Shown piece by piece: positions 18,224 to 28,024 of a DNA stretch of 64,000 nt. The position numbers were made by a program, and so were the translations under genes. The DNA is from Candidatus Competibacteraceae bacterium (lineage in GTDB: Bacteria > Bacteroidota > Bacteroidia > CAIKAF01): positions 43,066 through 107,065 of the forward strand of contig JACSSC010000058.1 of assembly GCA_014879445.1 (NCBI GenBank), written 5' to 3'. The first letter of the stretch is position 1, and each line of letters starts with the position of its first letter. The notes beneath the pieces were generated by a model that was not told the DNA's origin, searched no databases, and worked only from the letters and a program-made list of their open reading frames with translations.

Positions 18224-18937
18224 ATGAGATTGATGATAAACACTTTTCGATACCTAATTTTACTTGCTATGATATTTGTATTTTCCTTGCCGGGAAATGC
18301 TCAGGATGTTGAAACTGAAGATTTAAGCCCTCCACCCCGCAGAGGATACTTATTTGATGTAATGCTTGATATGGGTGTGCCTCACTATGTTTACAATCCT
18401 GCCAACGCAGGTGCTTTTGAAGCCATTGGCAATATTAGTGCAAGTTTTCATACACGGGTTTGGAAAAATCTTTCTATTGGCCCGATGTTACGATTTACCG
18501 GATTTAATATTTGGAATCCCCGCTTTAATCAATCTAATCCTTTAGCATTAACTTTTATGGCTACTGCCGATATCCGCTATGAAGTTCGGCTAAGCGATCG
18601 CTTCTCATACATTCCTGCCATCAATGCAGGGGTTGGTTTTATCTATTACAACAACTTATTATTACCCAAAAAAGGTGAATTTCATACACCACCAAAAACG
18701 CTTACTGATTGGGGCGCTATTGTGAACATTAACAATGGATTTTACTATTTCGTTAAACCAAACAAACAAATGGGAATTGGCCTGATATTAGGCGCAACCT
18801 ACTTTTCTCATGAGTTTAGCAAAAAAGATACAGGTCTTCAAAGTGACGAAACGCTTTATAATAAAAGTGACGAGGGGCCTTCTATCAATCTTACTATCGG
18901 GTTTGGATTAATCACAAAATTTGGTCGTGCAGAATAG
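18224..18937 (+). CDS. predicted outer-membrane beta-barrel protein
   Basis: A 237-residue protein with signal peptide MRLMINTFRYLILLAMIFVF ending at GNAQ. The rest alternates hydrophobic and polar residues with many aromatic residues and glycines (GYLFDVMLDMGVPHYVYN, YEVRLSDRFSYIPAINAGVG) and ends in a strand-like ITKFGRAE. This fits a small outer-membrane barrel of the PorT/OmpW size class, but I cannot assign a family. It follows the CPBP protease by five bases. Confidence 0.7.
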   Translation: MRLMINTFRYLILLAMIFVFSLPGNAQDVETEDLSPPPRRGYLFDVMLDMGVPHYVYNPANAGAFEAIGNISASFHTRVWKNLSIGPMLRFTGFNIWNPRFNQSNPLALTFMATADIRYEVRLSDRFSYIPAINAGVGFIYYNNLLLPKKGEFHTPPKTLTDWGAIVNINNGFYYFVKPNKQMGIGLILGATYFSHEFSKKDTGLQSDETLYNKSDEGPSINLTIGFGLITKFGRAE

Positions 18938-18948
18938 TTTTATTAAAA

Positions 18949-20436
18949 CTAATCTGGCATATACTGAAAGTTAAGCGCTCCGCACTTATCCAAATCTGAA
19001 GCAATCGTTAATCTTCGCTTCGACCCATTCGGTTCAATAACAGCAATGGCAGCGGTATTCGGGTGAATACGTCCTAGATTATGAGCATATAATATCAGAT
19101 AATTATTTGTATTCGGCAATACTTTAATCTTAACTCTCTTTTTCTCTTTTGTAACCTCATACTCTTCTAACACCCATACTCCATTGATGTTAAGTGAAAT
19201 TGTATCACCATCATAAACTGAATTATCCCAAATTTCGATTTCAAACTCTTCTTGTTTAACAATAAAATCGCCTACTTTCTGCACTTTTCTATCTCCTACT
19301 TCTGTTGGAATATTATTTTCCGTATAAATAACATTGGGTTTATTTTCAATAACAACCTGAATCGTATCTTTCACCTCAACATCAAATACTTGCACAGTAT
19401 CAGGATCTATAATTGTGATTAAGGTATCTTTCTCGGGTTGAGGAAATGACCATATCTTTATCGCTCGATCATATCCGGCAGTAATAATAATTGAGTCATT
19501 TTTCCAAAATAAAAAAGATCGAACAACATCCTTATGTCCCAATAATACCTGCTGCAACGACATATTGTCTGATTTGTAAATATTTACTCTTTCACTATCA
19601 TCTCCAGAAATAAAGAGTGACTTATTGCTATTAAACACAATACGACTGTATCCTCTACCATCACTGCTGCCGGCGGAAATGGTTTTGTTAAACTTGTATT
19701 GAGAACCATTCCAATTCCATCGTATGACTTTTCCATCACACCAACCATACACCCAATCTTTTATAGAGGTAATATTATTCACATAAAACCCTGTCCATAG
19801 TGCATCTATCAACTTATCAGATTTATAATCCCAAATCATTACACCATACCCCATGCTGAACATGATATATTGGTTTGAGTAATCAAGAATTCCATCTGTG
19901 ATACCATAATTAGTCGTAGAACTATTGGGTAAATAAACGGTTTGAACATTTGATGTATTTGTAAGAGATGCTTTAAGAAGGCCGGTAAACTGACCGCTGG
20001 TTTGTAAGGCATAGCCGCCGAAATATACATGTCGATCATCAGGAGTTAGAACTCCAAAATTAACACGATCGTAGGGAGCCGATATGGTATGTAGAAGATT
20101 TCGAGAAGAAAATTCAAATACTTTAACTTTTCCATCATCACCTGCCGTAACAAACTTGTCGCCACGTGTATTAAAAAGTATTGAATTGATGGATTTTTGA
20201 TGAGCTCTGATTTTCTGAATTACTTGCATACTCTGTAAATCCCATATAAATAGATACCCTCCATAATCTCCACTAAGCATATGCTTGCCATCCGGAGCAA
20301 GCACAATAATTTCTACTTCGTGTTTGTGATCTGTTTTGGTGTCTAACAATACATAGGGCTGTTGAAGAAATGCAGGAATTGCCAAACACAATAATAGGAG
20401 CGTTGAAAGCAGTCGGTTTCTCATGATTTTTTTCAC
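18949..20436 (-). CDS. exported WD40-repeat protein
   Basis: A 495-residue protein with a signal peptide (MKKIMRNRLLSTLLLLCLAI, cleavage near AFLQ). WD40 repeats fill about 35-340: HEVEIIVLAPDGKHMLSGDYGGYLFIW is split here as HEVEIIVLAPDGKHM plus GYLFIWD, and GDDGKVKVFEF, GDDSERVNIYKS and AGYDRAIKIWSF are further repeat ends. The C-terminal part (about 350-495) has a threonine/valine-rich linker, then a beta domain with IWDNSVYDGDTISLNING that I have seen attached to Bacteroidota surface proteins. It is probably a scaffold on the cell surface or in the periplasm. It is divergent from dacB. Confidence 0.85.
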   Translation of the reverse strand: MKKIMRNRLLSTLLLLCLAIPAFLQQPYVLLDTKTDHKHEVEIIVLAPDGKHMLSGDYGGYLFIWDLQSMQVIQKIRAHQKSINSILFNTRGDKFVTAGDDGKVKVFEFSSRNLLHTISAPYDRVNFGVLTPDDRHVYFGGYALQTSGQFTGLLKASLTNTSNVQTVYLPNSSTTNYGITDGILDYSNQYIMFSMGYGVMIWDYKSDKLIDALWTGFYVNNITSIKDWVYGWCDGKVIRWNWNGSQYKFNKTISAGSSDGRGYSRIVFNSNKSLFISGDDSERVNIYKSDNMSLQQVLLGHKDVVRSFLFWKNDSIIITAGYDRAIKIWSFPQPEKDTLITIIDPDTVQVFDVEVKDTIQVVIENKPNVIYTENNIPTEVGDRKVQKVGDFIVKQEEFEIEIWDNSVYDGDTISLNINGVWVLEEYEVTKEKKRVKIKVLPNTNNYLILYAHNLGRIHPNTAAIAVIEPNGSKRRLTIASDLDKCGALNFQYMPD

Positions 20437-20515
20437 TTGTACAAATAATCAAACGCAAAGTTCATATAATCTGTGTAAATTTTATTTATTTTATCTTTTT
20501 TTTGTAAATCACTCT

Positions 20516-22018
20516 ATGATGAAAAGGAAAGCACTATTGCTGATAATACTATTATTATTTGTTCAGCATCTGATATCGGCGCAGGTCAAAACCGCCGGAA
20601 CTGGAGGTCGGGCATCATTGGTACAATACATGCAATCCATCAAAAACATGGATGGGTTGGGTGGCGCCAATATTGGGATTAGCGTTAAATATGCCGATAC
20701 GGGAGAGCTGATTGCCGAGCAAAACAGCCAACAGGCCATTGTACCTGCATCTGTTACTAAGTTAATTACAACGGCTACTGCATTATTAACATTTGGTGAT
20801 GGGTTTCGATTCACAACATCTTTGCAATATGATGGCGAATTGGATAATGGCATATTGAAAGGTAACCTAATTATTCGGGGAGGAGGTGACCCTACGCTGG
20901 GTTCGGAACGCTTTAGCGACATGCGTGTTGATAAAATTCTGCAAGCTATCCTAAATTTTCTCAACAAAAAAAGCATTCATACAATAGAAGGCGATATCAT
21001 TGGCGACGATAGTGTTTTTGAACAGTCCTTGGCACCAGCAACATGGAATTGGGGAGATTTGGGTAATTATTACGGCGCAGGGGCCTGCGGACTCAGCATA
21101 ATGGAAAATGCATATAGTATTTTTTTTAGCTCTGGGGCCATTCAGGGTGATTCAACTGTTATTACTTCTACCAAGCCGCCAATCAAAGAATTGCAAATGA
21201 TTAACGAAGTGAGATGCGGAAAAAAATATTCCGGTGACAATGCCTACATTTTCGGGTCTGAATATACCTACCTGCGTTATGCTAGAGGCACAATTCCTCC
21301 TGGCGAAAAAGATTTCAGCATCAAGGGGGCTTTACCCGACCCGGCTTTGTTCACGGCACAATTATTAGAACAATTTTTGCGTTCAAATCAAATTATCATA
21401 AAGGGCACAGCCACTACTCCCAGAATATTAAAGATAGATGGAAAAAAAATGTCGGTAAATGAAAACAGAATTACCATTGGGGAAATCAAATCGCCAACTA
21501 TTGGCAGCATAGTGTCTCAAACAAATATTCACAGCAACAATTTGTTTGCCGAGCATTTGCACAAAGCAATAGGTTATCGTTTATATGGTATGGGAAGCAA
21601 TTATAATGGCAATGAGGGAATTCGTAGTTTTTGGGTTAAAAAAGGACTGAATCCCGATGCACTTTTTATTGCTGATGGTTCGGGGTTGTCAAGAAACAAT
21701 GCCATAAGTGCAGATAATTTCACACGTCTTTTATCGTTAATGGTAAAAGAAAAAACATTTGAAAGTTTTTATGCTTCGCTACCTATTGCAGGCAAAACAG
21801 GTACATTAAAATCAGTTGGTGCCGGCACTTCGATTGAAAATAATCTAAGGGCAAAAAGTGGTTCAATGAATTTAGTAAGGTGCTATGCCGGATATGTAAA
21901 AAACACAAAAGGAAGAGAAATTTGTTTTGCAATCATGTTTAATAACTTTACATGCCCAACAAAAGAAATCAAATCTATTATTGAAACGCTGATGATAAGA
22001 ATTGCTCAATCTGAATAA
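20516..22018 (+). CDS. dacB: D-alanyl-D-alanine carboxypeptidase/endopeptidase PBP4
   Basis: Periplasmic penicillin-binding protein of the S13 family, which trims and cuts peptidoglycan cross-links. It has 500 aa from ATG 20516 (a second ATG follows directly) and signal peptide MMKRKALLLIILLLFVQHLI ending near SAQ. The three active-site motifs are SVTK in VPASVTKLITTATAL, SNN in NIHSNNLFAEHL, and KTG in AGKTGTLKSVG. The long insertion between SxxK and SxN is typical of S13 enzymes. Upstream in-frame ATG 20423 lies inside the divergent WD40 gene and is unlikely. Confidence 0.95.
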   Translation: MMKRKALLLIILLLFVQHLISAQVKTAGTGGRASLVQYMQSIKNMDGLGGANIGISVKYADTGELIAEQNSQQAIVPASVTKLITTATALLTFGDGFRFTTSLQYDGELDNGILKGNLIIRGGGDPTLGSERFSDMRVDKILQAILNFLNKKSIHTIEGDIIGDDSVFEQSLAPATWNWGDLGNYYGAGACGLSIMENAYSIFFSSGAIQGDSTVITSTKPPIKELQMINEVRCGKKYSGDNAYIFGSEYTYLRYARGTIPPGEKDFSIKGALPDPALFTAQLLEQFLRSNQIIIKGTATTPRILKIDGKKMSVNENRITIGEIKSPTIGSIVSQTNIHSNNLFAEHLHKAIGYRLYGMGSNYNGNEGIRSFWVKKGLNPDALFIADGSGLSRNNAISADNFTRLLSLMVKEKTFESFYASLPIAGKTGTLKSVGAGTSIENNLRAKSGSMNLVRCYAGYVKNTKGREICFAIMFNNFTCPTKEIKSIIETLMIRIAQSE

Positions 22019-22067
22019 TGAACCATATCTTTCTTTATTTTTATTCAATTTTTATACCCCATTCATT

Positions 22068-22775
22068 ATGAAAACAACAGCAAAAAGTATCTTACCTTTC
22101 ATATATTTTGCAACGGCTCTGATAGAAATTACAGGAGAGTTGATGCGAACTACTGACACAACACCGTGGCTTGTATATATCAGCAAACCGCTACTCATGC
22201 CAATGCTTATGATATGGTTTTTATTTCATGAGAATGCTTTATCTTCTGTTATTCGCAAATGTGTTTTTATTAGTTTAATTTTCTCAATGGGTGGTGATAT
22301 TTTTCTTATGTTTCATGCTGACCATCTTTTTGTATTTGGTTTATCGTCATTCCTTCTGGCTCACGTTTTATACATTGTCGGATTTTGGCATCAGGCATCC
22401 GGCTCATTACCTTGGGGAGGTCGTTTCGTCCTTTCATTACCTTATATATTATTTATATTAGGGTTTCTCTATATACTTAAAGGACATATTTTGCGAAATG
22501 ACGCAACAGCGCCTTTGTTTATACCTGTTGTAGTTTACGCATCAGTCATAGGGATCATGGGAATGGCAGCATCATGGCGTGTATCTAGTACAAATAGAAG
22601 AAGTTTTTATTTCATCTTATTCGGCGCTTTATTATTTATTCTTTCCGACTCCATGATTGCCATTAATAAATTTGTGAGCCCAATTCCGTATGTGGCTGTT
22701 TGGGTAATGAGCACCTATGTAACTGCACAATTTTTAATTGTAAAAGGCACATTAATACATTCAAAAATAAAATGA
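22068..22775 (+). CDS. YhhN-family membrane protein (lysoplasmalogenase-like)
   Basis: An integral membrane protein with about eight helices in 235 aa. The YhhN/TMEM86 family includes lysoplasmalogenases that hydrolyse the vinyl-ether bond of lysoplasmalogens; whether this member does so is unknown. Family features are KPLLMPMLMIW, FSMGGDIFLMF (the GDxxL motif), FLLAHVLYIVGF and LLFILSDSMIAINKF (the SDS motif). The ATG at 22068 is chosen because the upstream in-frame start at 22002 overlaps dacB. The CapA-like gene overlaps its stop by four bases (ATGA). Confidence 0.88.
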   Translation: MKTTAKSILPFIYFATALIEITGELMRTTDTTPWLVYISKPLLMPMLMIWFLFHENALSSVIRKCVFISLIFSMGGDIFLMFHADHLFVFGLSSFLLAHVLYIVGFWHQASGSLPWGGRFVLSLPYILFILGFLYILKGHILRNDATAPLFIPVVVYASVIGIMGMAASWRVSSTNRRSFYFILFGALLFILSDSMIAINKFVSPIPYVAVWVMSTYVTAQFLIVKGTLIHSKIK

Positions 22776-23965
22776 CAAGAAAATCGCGATCATACATTTA
22801 TTTGTCGCTGGGAGTACTTATACTTTTCACCGGATTTTATTTTTGGGGGCCTATTCGTTTTGCTAATGGCAGGGGCCCACTAAACTCATTCGACACGATG
22901 CCTGTTCAAACCGATTCAGCCATTATTACGATTGCATTCACCGGCGATATTATGGGACATACACCTCTTATTGAAGCCATGTATCAGCCACAAACCAAAA
23001 CCTATGATTACACTCCGATTTTCAAACATGTTGCTCCGTATTTTAAGCGTTGCGACTGGGTTATAGGTAATCTAGAAGTTACGCTGGCGGGTGCGCCCTA
23101 CACCGGCTATCCTACTTTTTCAAGCCCCGACGCACTTCTCAACGCTTTGCTTGATGCAGGATACACTACTCTGATAACAGCAAATAATCATTCATATGAC
23201 AAAGGGAAAAATGGATTTACTAGAACATTGCATGTACTAGATTCAATGAAAATGCCACATACCGGAACATTTAGAGACGCATCTGAAAGAGATTCTCTTT
23301 ACCCATTAATTTGGGAATCTCAGAATGGATTTCGCATTGCACTGCTCAACTATACTTATGGCACCAATGGCATCAAAGTATTACCACCCAATATTGTGAA
23401 TATGATTGATACTTCGCATATCCGCAAAGACCTGCTTAAAGCAAAACAGCAAGAGGTTGATTTTATTATAACCACTTTTCATTGGGGGGTGGAATATCAA
23501 AGAATGGAAAGCACACAACAGGCATTAATAGCGCAATTTGCTGCTGATTATGGCGCCGACCTTATTATTGGCGCTCATCCACATGTTGTGCAACCAATAC
23601 GCTGGATAACTCCAAAATCTGACAGCACTCATCATGTACCTGTATTTTACTCACTCGGTAATTTCATTTCAAACCAACGTGATGTATATCGAGACGGTGG
23701 CATTATTGCTGAAGTTGTATTAGTAAAGAAAAACAACAAAGTCAGAATACATTCTTATCAATACATCCCCACTTGGGTTTACAAAAAAGAAAGCGCTCCT
23801 CAAAACTATACCATCATTCCTGTAAGCATGGCTGAAATGTATCCTACATACTTTAATCTGTCATCTAAGGACTCGGTAAAACTACATCGTTTTGGATCAG
23901 ATACCCGGATGTTGCTTCATCCAATTTCTGAAAAAATACCAAAATGGGAATTAATGTCGGAATAA
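22772..23965 (+). CDS. CapA-like membrane-anchored metallophosphatase
   Basis: A 397-residue CapA/PgsA-family protein with a metallophosphatase fold and one N-terminal helix (about 8-26, YIYLSLGVLILFTGFYFW). Metal-site motifs are visible in order: FTGDIMGH, IGNLEVTLAG, TANNHSYDKG, TTFHWGVEY, IGAHPHVVQP and SLGNFISNQ. In Bacillus the family takes part in poly-gamma-glutamate export, but no capB or capC partner is present, so another envelope role is likely. The ATG lies within the yhhN stop (ATGA). Confidence 0.92.
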   Translation: MTRKSRSYIYLSLGVLILFTGFYFWGPIRFANGRGPLNSFDTMPVQTDSAIITIAFTGDIMGHTPLIEAMYQPQTKTYDYTPIFKHVAPYFKRCDWVIGNLEVTLAGAPYTGYPTFSSPDALLNALLDAGYTTLITANNHSYDKGKNGFTRTLHVLDSMKMPHTGTFRDASERDSLYPLIWESQNGFRIALLNYTYGTNGIKVLPPNIVNMIDTSHIRKDLLKAKQQEVDFIITTFHWGVEYQRMESTQQALIAQFAADYGADLIIGAHPHVVQPIRWITPKSDSTHHVPVFYSLGNFISNQRDVYRDGGIIAEVVLVKKNNKVRIHSYQYIPTWVYKKESAPQNYTIIPVSMAEMYPTYFNLSSKDSVKLHRFGSDTRMLLHPISEKIPKWELMSE

Positions 23966-23975
23966 AAACCGAATG

Positions 23976-24614
23976 TTATTCAATAACAGTAACATTAGGA
24001 TATTTCGATTTATCAAACTCAAACAAAGTATCGTTGAGTTCCTTATCAGTTGTCATCTTTTCGATTTTGTAAATGTATAACGAGCCATTTTTAGCTAATA
24101 CATTGGCACGAAGAACTTGATTTTTATCAGTATCTACAAAAAGGCGTACGATTGTAAAATCCTTCTCTTTGGGTTTTGTTGGATATAAGTCAATGACAGA
24201 AATATTTTTCCCATCCTCTTTTTTTGTTTCCTTAACACGCGACTTAAAATTGCTCTCGTAGATAGTAAACATATTTTTGGGTGTAATGGCATCGTCTTCC
24301 AGCTCATCTACCGAGATAACCTGCACCTCATTGGTTTCTTTTGAATAAGTATAAACCTTGGTGCCATTACAGAAAATTTCCTGGTCTTTCATGGTAACAC
24401 GATATTTATCATCTTTCAGCTTAAGAACACCTTTGGTTGTTTCATTGATTTTTTGTTCTTTATTTTCAACCGTAAAAGAAAATTCCAATTCAACCGTTTT
24501 GTATGATTTATTTTTTTCGCTGAGTTTATCGAGTATTTTTTTTGCATCAGCATCTTGCGAAAAAAGATTAAACATAGTGGCTACAATCAAGGAAAAAGCA
24601 AGAATCGTTTTCAT
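23976..24614 (-). CDS. LolA-like outer-membrane lipoprotein carrier
   Basis: A periplasmic protein of 212 aa with signal peptide MKTILAFSLIVATMFNLFSQ. The half-barrel pattern of LolA/LppA is seen in KKILDKLSEKNKSYKTVELE, LKLKDDKYRVTMKDQEIFCN, GTKVYTYSKETNEVQV and a conserved ISVIDLYP strand. Bacteroidota members usually carry lipoproteins from the inner to the outer membrane. It lies 15 bases after ftsK and is probably co-transcribed, a pairing common in the phylum and also reminiscent of the proteobacterial ftsK-lolA order. The start could also be 24623. Confidence 0.88.
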   Translation of the reverse strand: MKTILAFSLIVATMFNLFSQDADAKKILDKLSEKNKSYKTVELEFSFTVENKEQKINETTKGVLKLKDDKYRVTMKDQEIFCNGTKVYTYSKETNEVQVISVDELEDDAITPKNMFTIYESNFKSRVKETKKEDGKNISVIDLYPTKPKEKDFTIVRLFVDTDKNQVLRANVLAKNGSLYIYKIEKMTTDKELNDTLFEFDKSKYPNVTVIE

Positions 24615-24638
24615 GATATTCAATTAATTTTTACAAAG

Positions 24639-27137
24639 TTATCTTTTATCTTTCAAAAACTGTTCCAAAGAAAATAAATCTGGAAGGAGTACCTCTCTTG
24701 CCTTACTGCCTTTATTGGGTCCAACAATACCCATCATTTCCATTTGATCTATCAAACGCCCTGCTCTATTATATCCTAGATTAAGGCGACGCTGCAATAA
24801 AGAAGCTGAACCCTGTTGATGTTGAACAATGATTCTAGCCGCTTCTTCAAACAATTCGTCCCTATCATTAATATCAAGGCGAGTTTTATCAGGGTCTCCT
24901 TCTTCTCCAATATATTCGGGTAATTTCATGGGTTCGGCATAGCCGGGCTGGCTTCCGATGAATTGAGCAATCCTTTCCACTTCAGGTGTATCAACAAAAG
25001 GGCATTGAAGACGGATCAAATCACTTCCGGAGCTAAATAGCATATCACCACGTCCTATTAACTGCTCAGCACCTCCAGAATCCAGTATGGTACGAGAATC
25101 AATTTTTGAAGTAACCTTAAAAGCAATGCGTGCCGGAAAATTGGCTTTAATGGTACCAGTAATGATATTAACCGATGGCCGTTGGGTTGCAATAATCAAA
25201 TGAATCCCAACCGCACGAGCCAATTGTGCAATACGTGCAATAGGTGTTTCCACCTCTTTACCGGCTGTAATAATCAAATCGGCAAATTCGTCTATCAGCA
25301 AAATGATGTAGGGTAAAAAACGATGTCCGTCATTAGGATTCAATTTGCGGGCTACAAATTTTGCATTGTATTCTTTGATTGTTCGAACAGCGGCATTTTC
25401 GAGTAATGCGTATCGGTTATCCATTTCAATACACAATGAGTTGAGTGTATTCAGTGCTTTCTTTGTATCGGTTATAATAGCTTTTTCCTCACCCGGCAAC
25501 TTGGCTAAGAAATGTTTTTCAATCAATCCATACAGTGTAAGCTCCACTTTTTTGGGATCCACCATAACGAATTTGATTTGAGAAGGATGTTTCTTATAAA
25601 GTAATGATACCAAAATCGCATTTAATCCAACAGATTTTCCCATTCCCGTAGCGCCGGCCATCAACAAATGTGGCATTTTAGATAGGTCGTAAATGAAATC
25701 TTCGTTGGATATTGTTTTCCCAAGAATAACTGGAAGCTCGAAACGCGTATCTCTAAACTTATCGCTTTTAATAACAGATAACATGGAAACAACCTGTGGA
25801 TGTTGATTCGGAACTTCAATTCCGATCGTTCCTTTGCCAGGTATCGGTGCTATGATACGAATACCTAATGCAGCTAAACTTAGAGCAATATCATCTTCTA
25901 AGTTTTTTATTTTAGAGATACGAACACCAGGCGCGGGTATTATTTCATATAAAGTTACGGTGGGGCCTACCGTTGCTTTAATTTTTGAAATATCAATATT
26001 ATAATTACGAAGTGTTTCAACAATTCGATTTTTGTTTTCCTCCAGTTCGTCTTTGTTTATCTGAATATCTGAAGCTCCGTAATCAGAGAGCAGATCAGGC
26101 ATCGGAAATTTATAATGCGGCAAATCAATGGTTGGATCATATTCGCCGTATTGCCTAACAAGCTTTTCTGATAAAGATTCATTTTCGTTTGCAGAGGTTT
26201 CGATAGTTGGAGGTTCTAGTACAAGCAATGGTTCGGATTCATTTTCTGACTTTGGGGCATTGGTAATTTCCAAATCTTGGGCGTCTTCAGCATCTTTAAT
26301 GATGAGCTCGTCTCGTATTTCAAAAGGTGGCAATTCGTCAATAGGACATTCTTCTATTGATTCATCCAGCTGCATTTCTTCAAATTCGTTTCGATGAGTG
26401 TAATTATTTGAAGGCAATGGTGTATCTGGAATTGCAGAAGTTTCGTCTGTTTGAATAGGTTTAGATTTTAGAAAATTTCCAAATCGAAGATTGGCATTAA
26501 ATCGAATAACCAGAAAAACAAGAAAAGAAAAAACAAAAAGCAATGCAGAACCTACTCCCCCTATCGTATCAACAATAAGCGTGGCGAAATTGAGGCCAAA
26601 CTTTCCGGATAAAATACCACCCCAAAAATTCGGAGCAATAAAACCCAAAATACCGGATACCCAAATAATCAAAAAAGTAAGCACAGCAATGGCTCGTCCT
26701 AACCTCAACATTTTTTTTTGATATAACCATTGCACACCCAACAGAAAGAATATAGGCACAAAAAGGAATGAAGCGATACCAAACCAGCGATAGATAAAGA
26801 AATGAGCCAATTTGGCACCGATAAATCCCATTGAATTTTGAACCGGCTGAATCCCTTCAGACGCAACGGCAATACTTTGATCAGCTTTCCATGTAAAGAA
26901 AAATGAGATAAAAGAAACCAGCAGCATCAATGAAAAGAAGATTAGGAAGAGCCCTGCGACTTTTCGATTTTTATCATTTTTAAAAAATGCTATAATCTTA
27001 GGTGTGGGATGACTTTCGGAAGTTTTTCCCTTACTCTTGCGTTTGGATTTACGGACAGATTTATCCTCTTCACTCGTCTTTTGAGTGTTTTTGATTGTAT
27101 TTCTTGGAATCTCTTCGATCTGCTTCTTTGATGCCAT
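24639..27137 (-). CDS. ftsK: DNA translocase FtsK
   Basis: Septal hexameric pump that moves and resolves chromosome termini at division. It has 832 aa. A basic N-terminus is followed by four or five membrane helices (about 60-215), a Glu/Pro/Ser-rich linker (about 220-330) and the motor domain. Walker A is AGATGMGKSVGLNAIL (about residue 496), Walker B is LLIDEFADLI, and IATQRPSVNIITG is a family motif. The C-terminal gamma winged helix (about 755-825) holds QRRLNLGYNRAGRLIDQMEM, the KOPS-reading element. The linker is far shorter than E. coli's. An inverted repeat covers its predicted -7 box. Confidence 0.97.
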   Translation of the reverse strand: MASKKQIEEIPRNTIKNTQKTSEEDKSVRKSKRKSKGKTSESHPTPKIIAFFKNDKNRKVAGLFLIFFSLMLLVSFISFFFTWKADQSIAVASEGIQPVQNSMGFIGAKLAHFFIYRWFGIASFLFVPIFFLLGVQWLYQKKMLRLGRAIAVLTFLIIWVSGILGFIAPNFWGGILSGKFGLNFATLIVDTIGGVGSALLFVFSFLVFLVIRFNANLRFGNFLKSKPIQTDETSAIPDTPLPSNNYTHRNEFEEMQLDESIEECPIDELPPFEIRDELIIKDAEDAQDLEITNAPKSENESEPLLVLEPPTIETSANENESLSEKLVRQYGEYDPTIDLPHYKFPMPDLLSDYGASDIQINKDELEENKNRIVETLRNYNIDISKIKATVGPTVTLYEIIPAPGVRISKIKNLEDDIALSLAALGIRIIAPIPGKGTIGIEVPNQHPQVVSMLSVIKSDKFRDTRFELPVILGKTISNEDFIYDLSKMPHLLMAGATGMGKSVGLNAILVSLLYKKHPSQIKFVMVDPKKVELTLYGLIEKHFLAKLPGEEKAIITDTKKALNTLNSLCIEMDNRYALLENAAVRTIKEYNAKFVARKLNPNDGHRFLPYIILLIDEFADLIITAGKEVETPIARIAQLARAVGIHLIIATQRPSVNIITGTIKANFPARIAFKVTSKIDSRTILDSGGAEQLIGRGDMLFSSGSDLIRLQCPFVDTPEVERIAQFIGSQPGYAEPMKLPEYIGEEGDPDKTRLDINDRDELFEEAARIIVQHQQGSASLLQRRLNLGYNRAGRLIDQMEMMGIVGPNKGSKAREVLLPDLFSLEQFLKDKR

Positions 27138-27160
27138 AACAAGGCCTCGATTTAAGTAAA

Positions 27161-27168
27161 CAAAAATA
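27161..27168 (-). promoter_or_regulatory. candidate -7 box for ftsK
   Basis: Minus strand TATTTTTG, an exact TAnnTTTG match 23 bases before the ftsK ATG. It overlaps the left arm of the inverted repeat at 27164-27189. No TTTG sits at the usual -33 distance. Confidence 0.4.
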
Positions 27169-27189
27169 ACATGCTAAAGCATGTTATTT
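27164..27189. promoter_or_regulatory. 12-bp perfect inverted repeat, possible ftsK operator
   Basis: AAATAACATGCT (27164-27175), two bases AA, then AGCATGTTATTT (27178-27189). The arms are perfect complements. The repeat overlaps the candidate -7 box and sits 27 bases upstream of ftsK, a position suited to a dimeric repressor. No T run follows on the minus strand, so it is not an ordinary terminator. Confidence 0.55.
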
Positions 27190-27338
27190 GCCTTATCAAA
27201 AAAAGGATTTCAATATCCCATTGTTGATAATAGGCAAAGGGGGTAAAAGCAAACGAAAAAAAATCAAAAAATATTGCAACAAAACAAGATGAAGAAACGA
27301 TAGCGTGTGATTTAAGGAAGAGTCAGTGCATGAAAAGT

Positions 27339-27956
27339 TTATACAAATTCTTCGATTTCGCCAATACCTTGGCGAATAAGAACCACCTCAGAACCAGAGC
27401 AATCAAGCACAGTAGATGGTTCATTATGACCAAAACCACCATCAATCACTAAATCTACAATTTTCTCATACTTGTCAGCGATGACATCAGGGTCTGTTGT
27501 ATATTCCAAAATGCTATCATCGTCATATACAGATGTAGTCAAAATAGGCACGCCCAATTCTCGAACCAATTCTACCGGAATTTTATTATCAGGCAGCCTA
27601 ATGCCTATCGTCTTTTTGCTAGGAATCATTTTAGTTACGGCCTGACCGGCATTCAAAATAAAAGTAAAAGGGCCTGGTAAAAGGCGCTTCATGAGTTTGA
27701 AAGCATCATTACTCACCAGTCGGGCATAATCACCCAACATACTTAAGTCAGAAAAAACGAATGAAAAGTTAGCTTTTTCAACGGAAATACCTTTGATTTC
27801 TGCCATTCTTTTAATGGCATTGGGATGAGTTGACATGCAAGCAAAAGCATAGACACTATCGGTGGGAATAATAATCACGCCACCCTCTTTCAACACATCA
27901 ACGGCTTGCTGAACATGTCGTGGAGCCGGTGATTTAGGATACATTTTTATTTTCAT
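27339..27956 (-). CDS. YrdC-fold protein (YciO/TsaC-like threonylcarbamoyl-AMP synthase)
   Basis: Single-domain YrdC protein of 205 aa. TsaC/Sua5 members make threonylcarbamoyl-AMP for the t6A modification of ANN-decoding tRNAs; YciO is a paralogue of the same length and weaker activity. Visible features are GGVIIIPTDSVYAFAC (20-35, the ATP/threonine site), KRLLPGPFTFIL, KKTIGIRLPDN, and LTTSVYDDD. The length and sequence look closer to YciO, but many Bacteroidota use a protein of this type as the only L-threonylcarbamoyladenylate synthase. It has no adjacent t6A genes. The transaldolase-like gene lies upstream on the same strand. Confidence 0.85.
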   Translation of the reverse strand: MKIKMYPKSPAPRHVQQAVDVLKEGGVIIIPTDSVYAFACMSTHPNAIKRMAEIKGISVEKANFSFVFSDLSMLGDYARLVSNDAFKLMKRLLPGPFTFILNAGQAVTKMIPSKKTIGIRLPDNKIPVELVRELGVPILTTSVYDDDSILEYTTDPDVIADKYEKIVDLVIDGGFGHNEPSTVLDCSGSEVVLIRQGIGEIEEFV

Positions 27957-28024
27957 GGCAGTATGAATTTTTAATGAATAATCAGATAAAGAACAAATAC
28001 CTAGTACCCCATAAATATCCTTCT

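Noticed and set aside
23973..23989. TGTTATT/AATAACA palindrome between the CapA-like and LolA-like genes
   Set aside because: It overlaps the LolA-like 3' coding end, has a one-base centre and no T run, so it is not a credible terminator.
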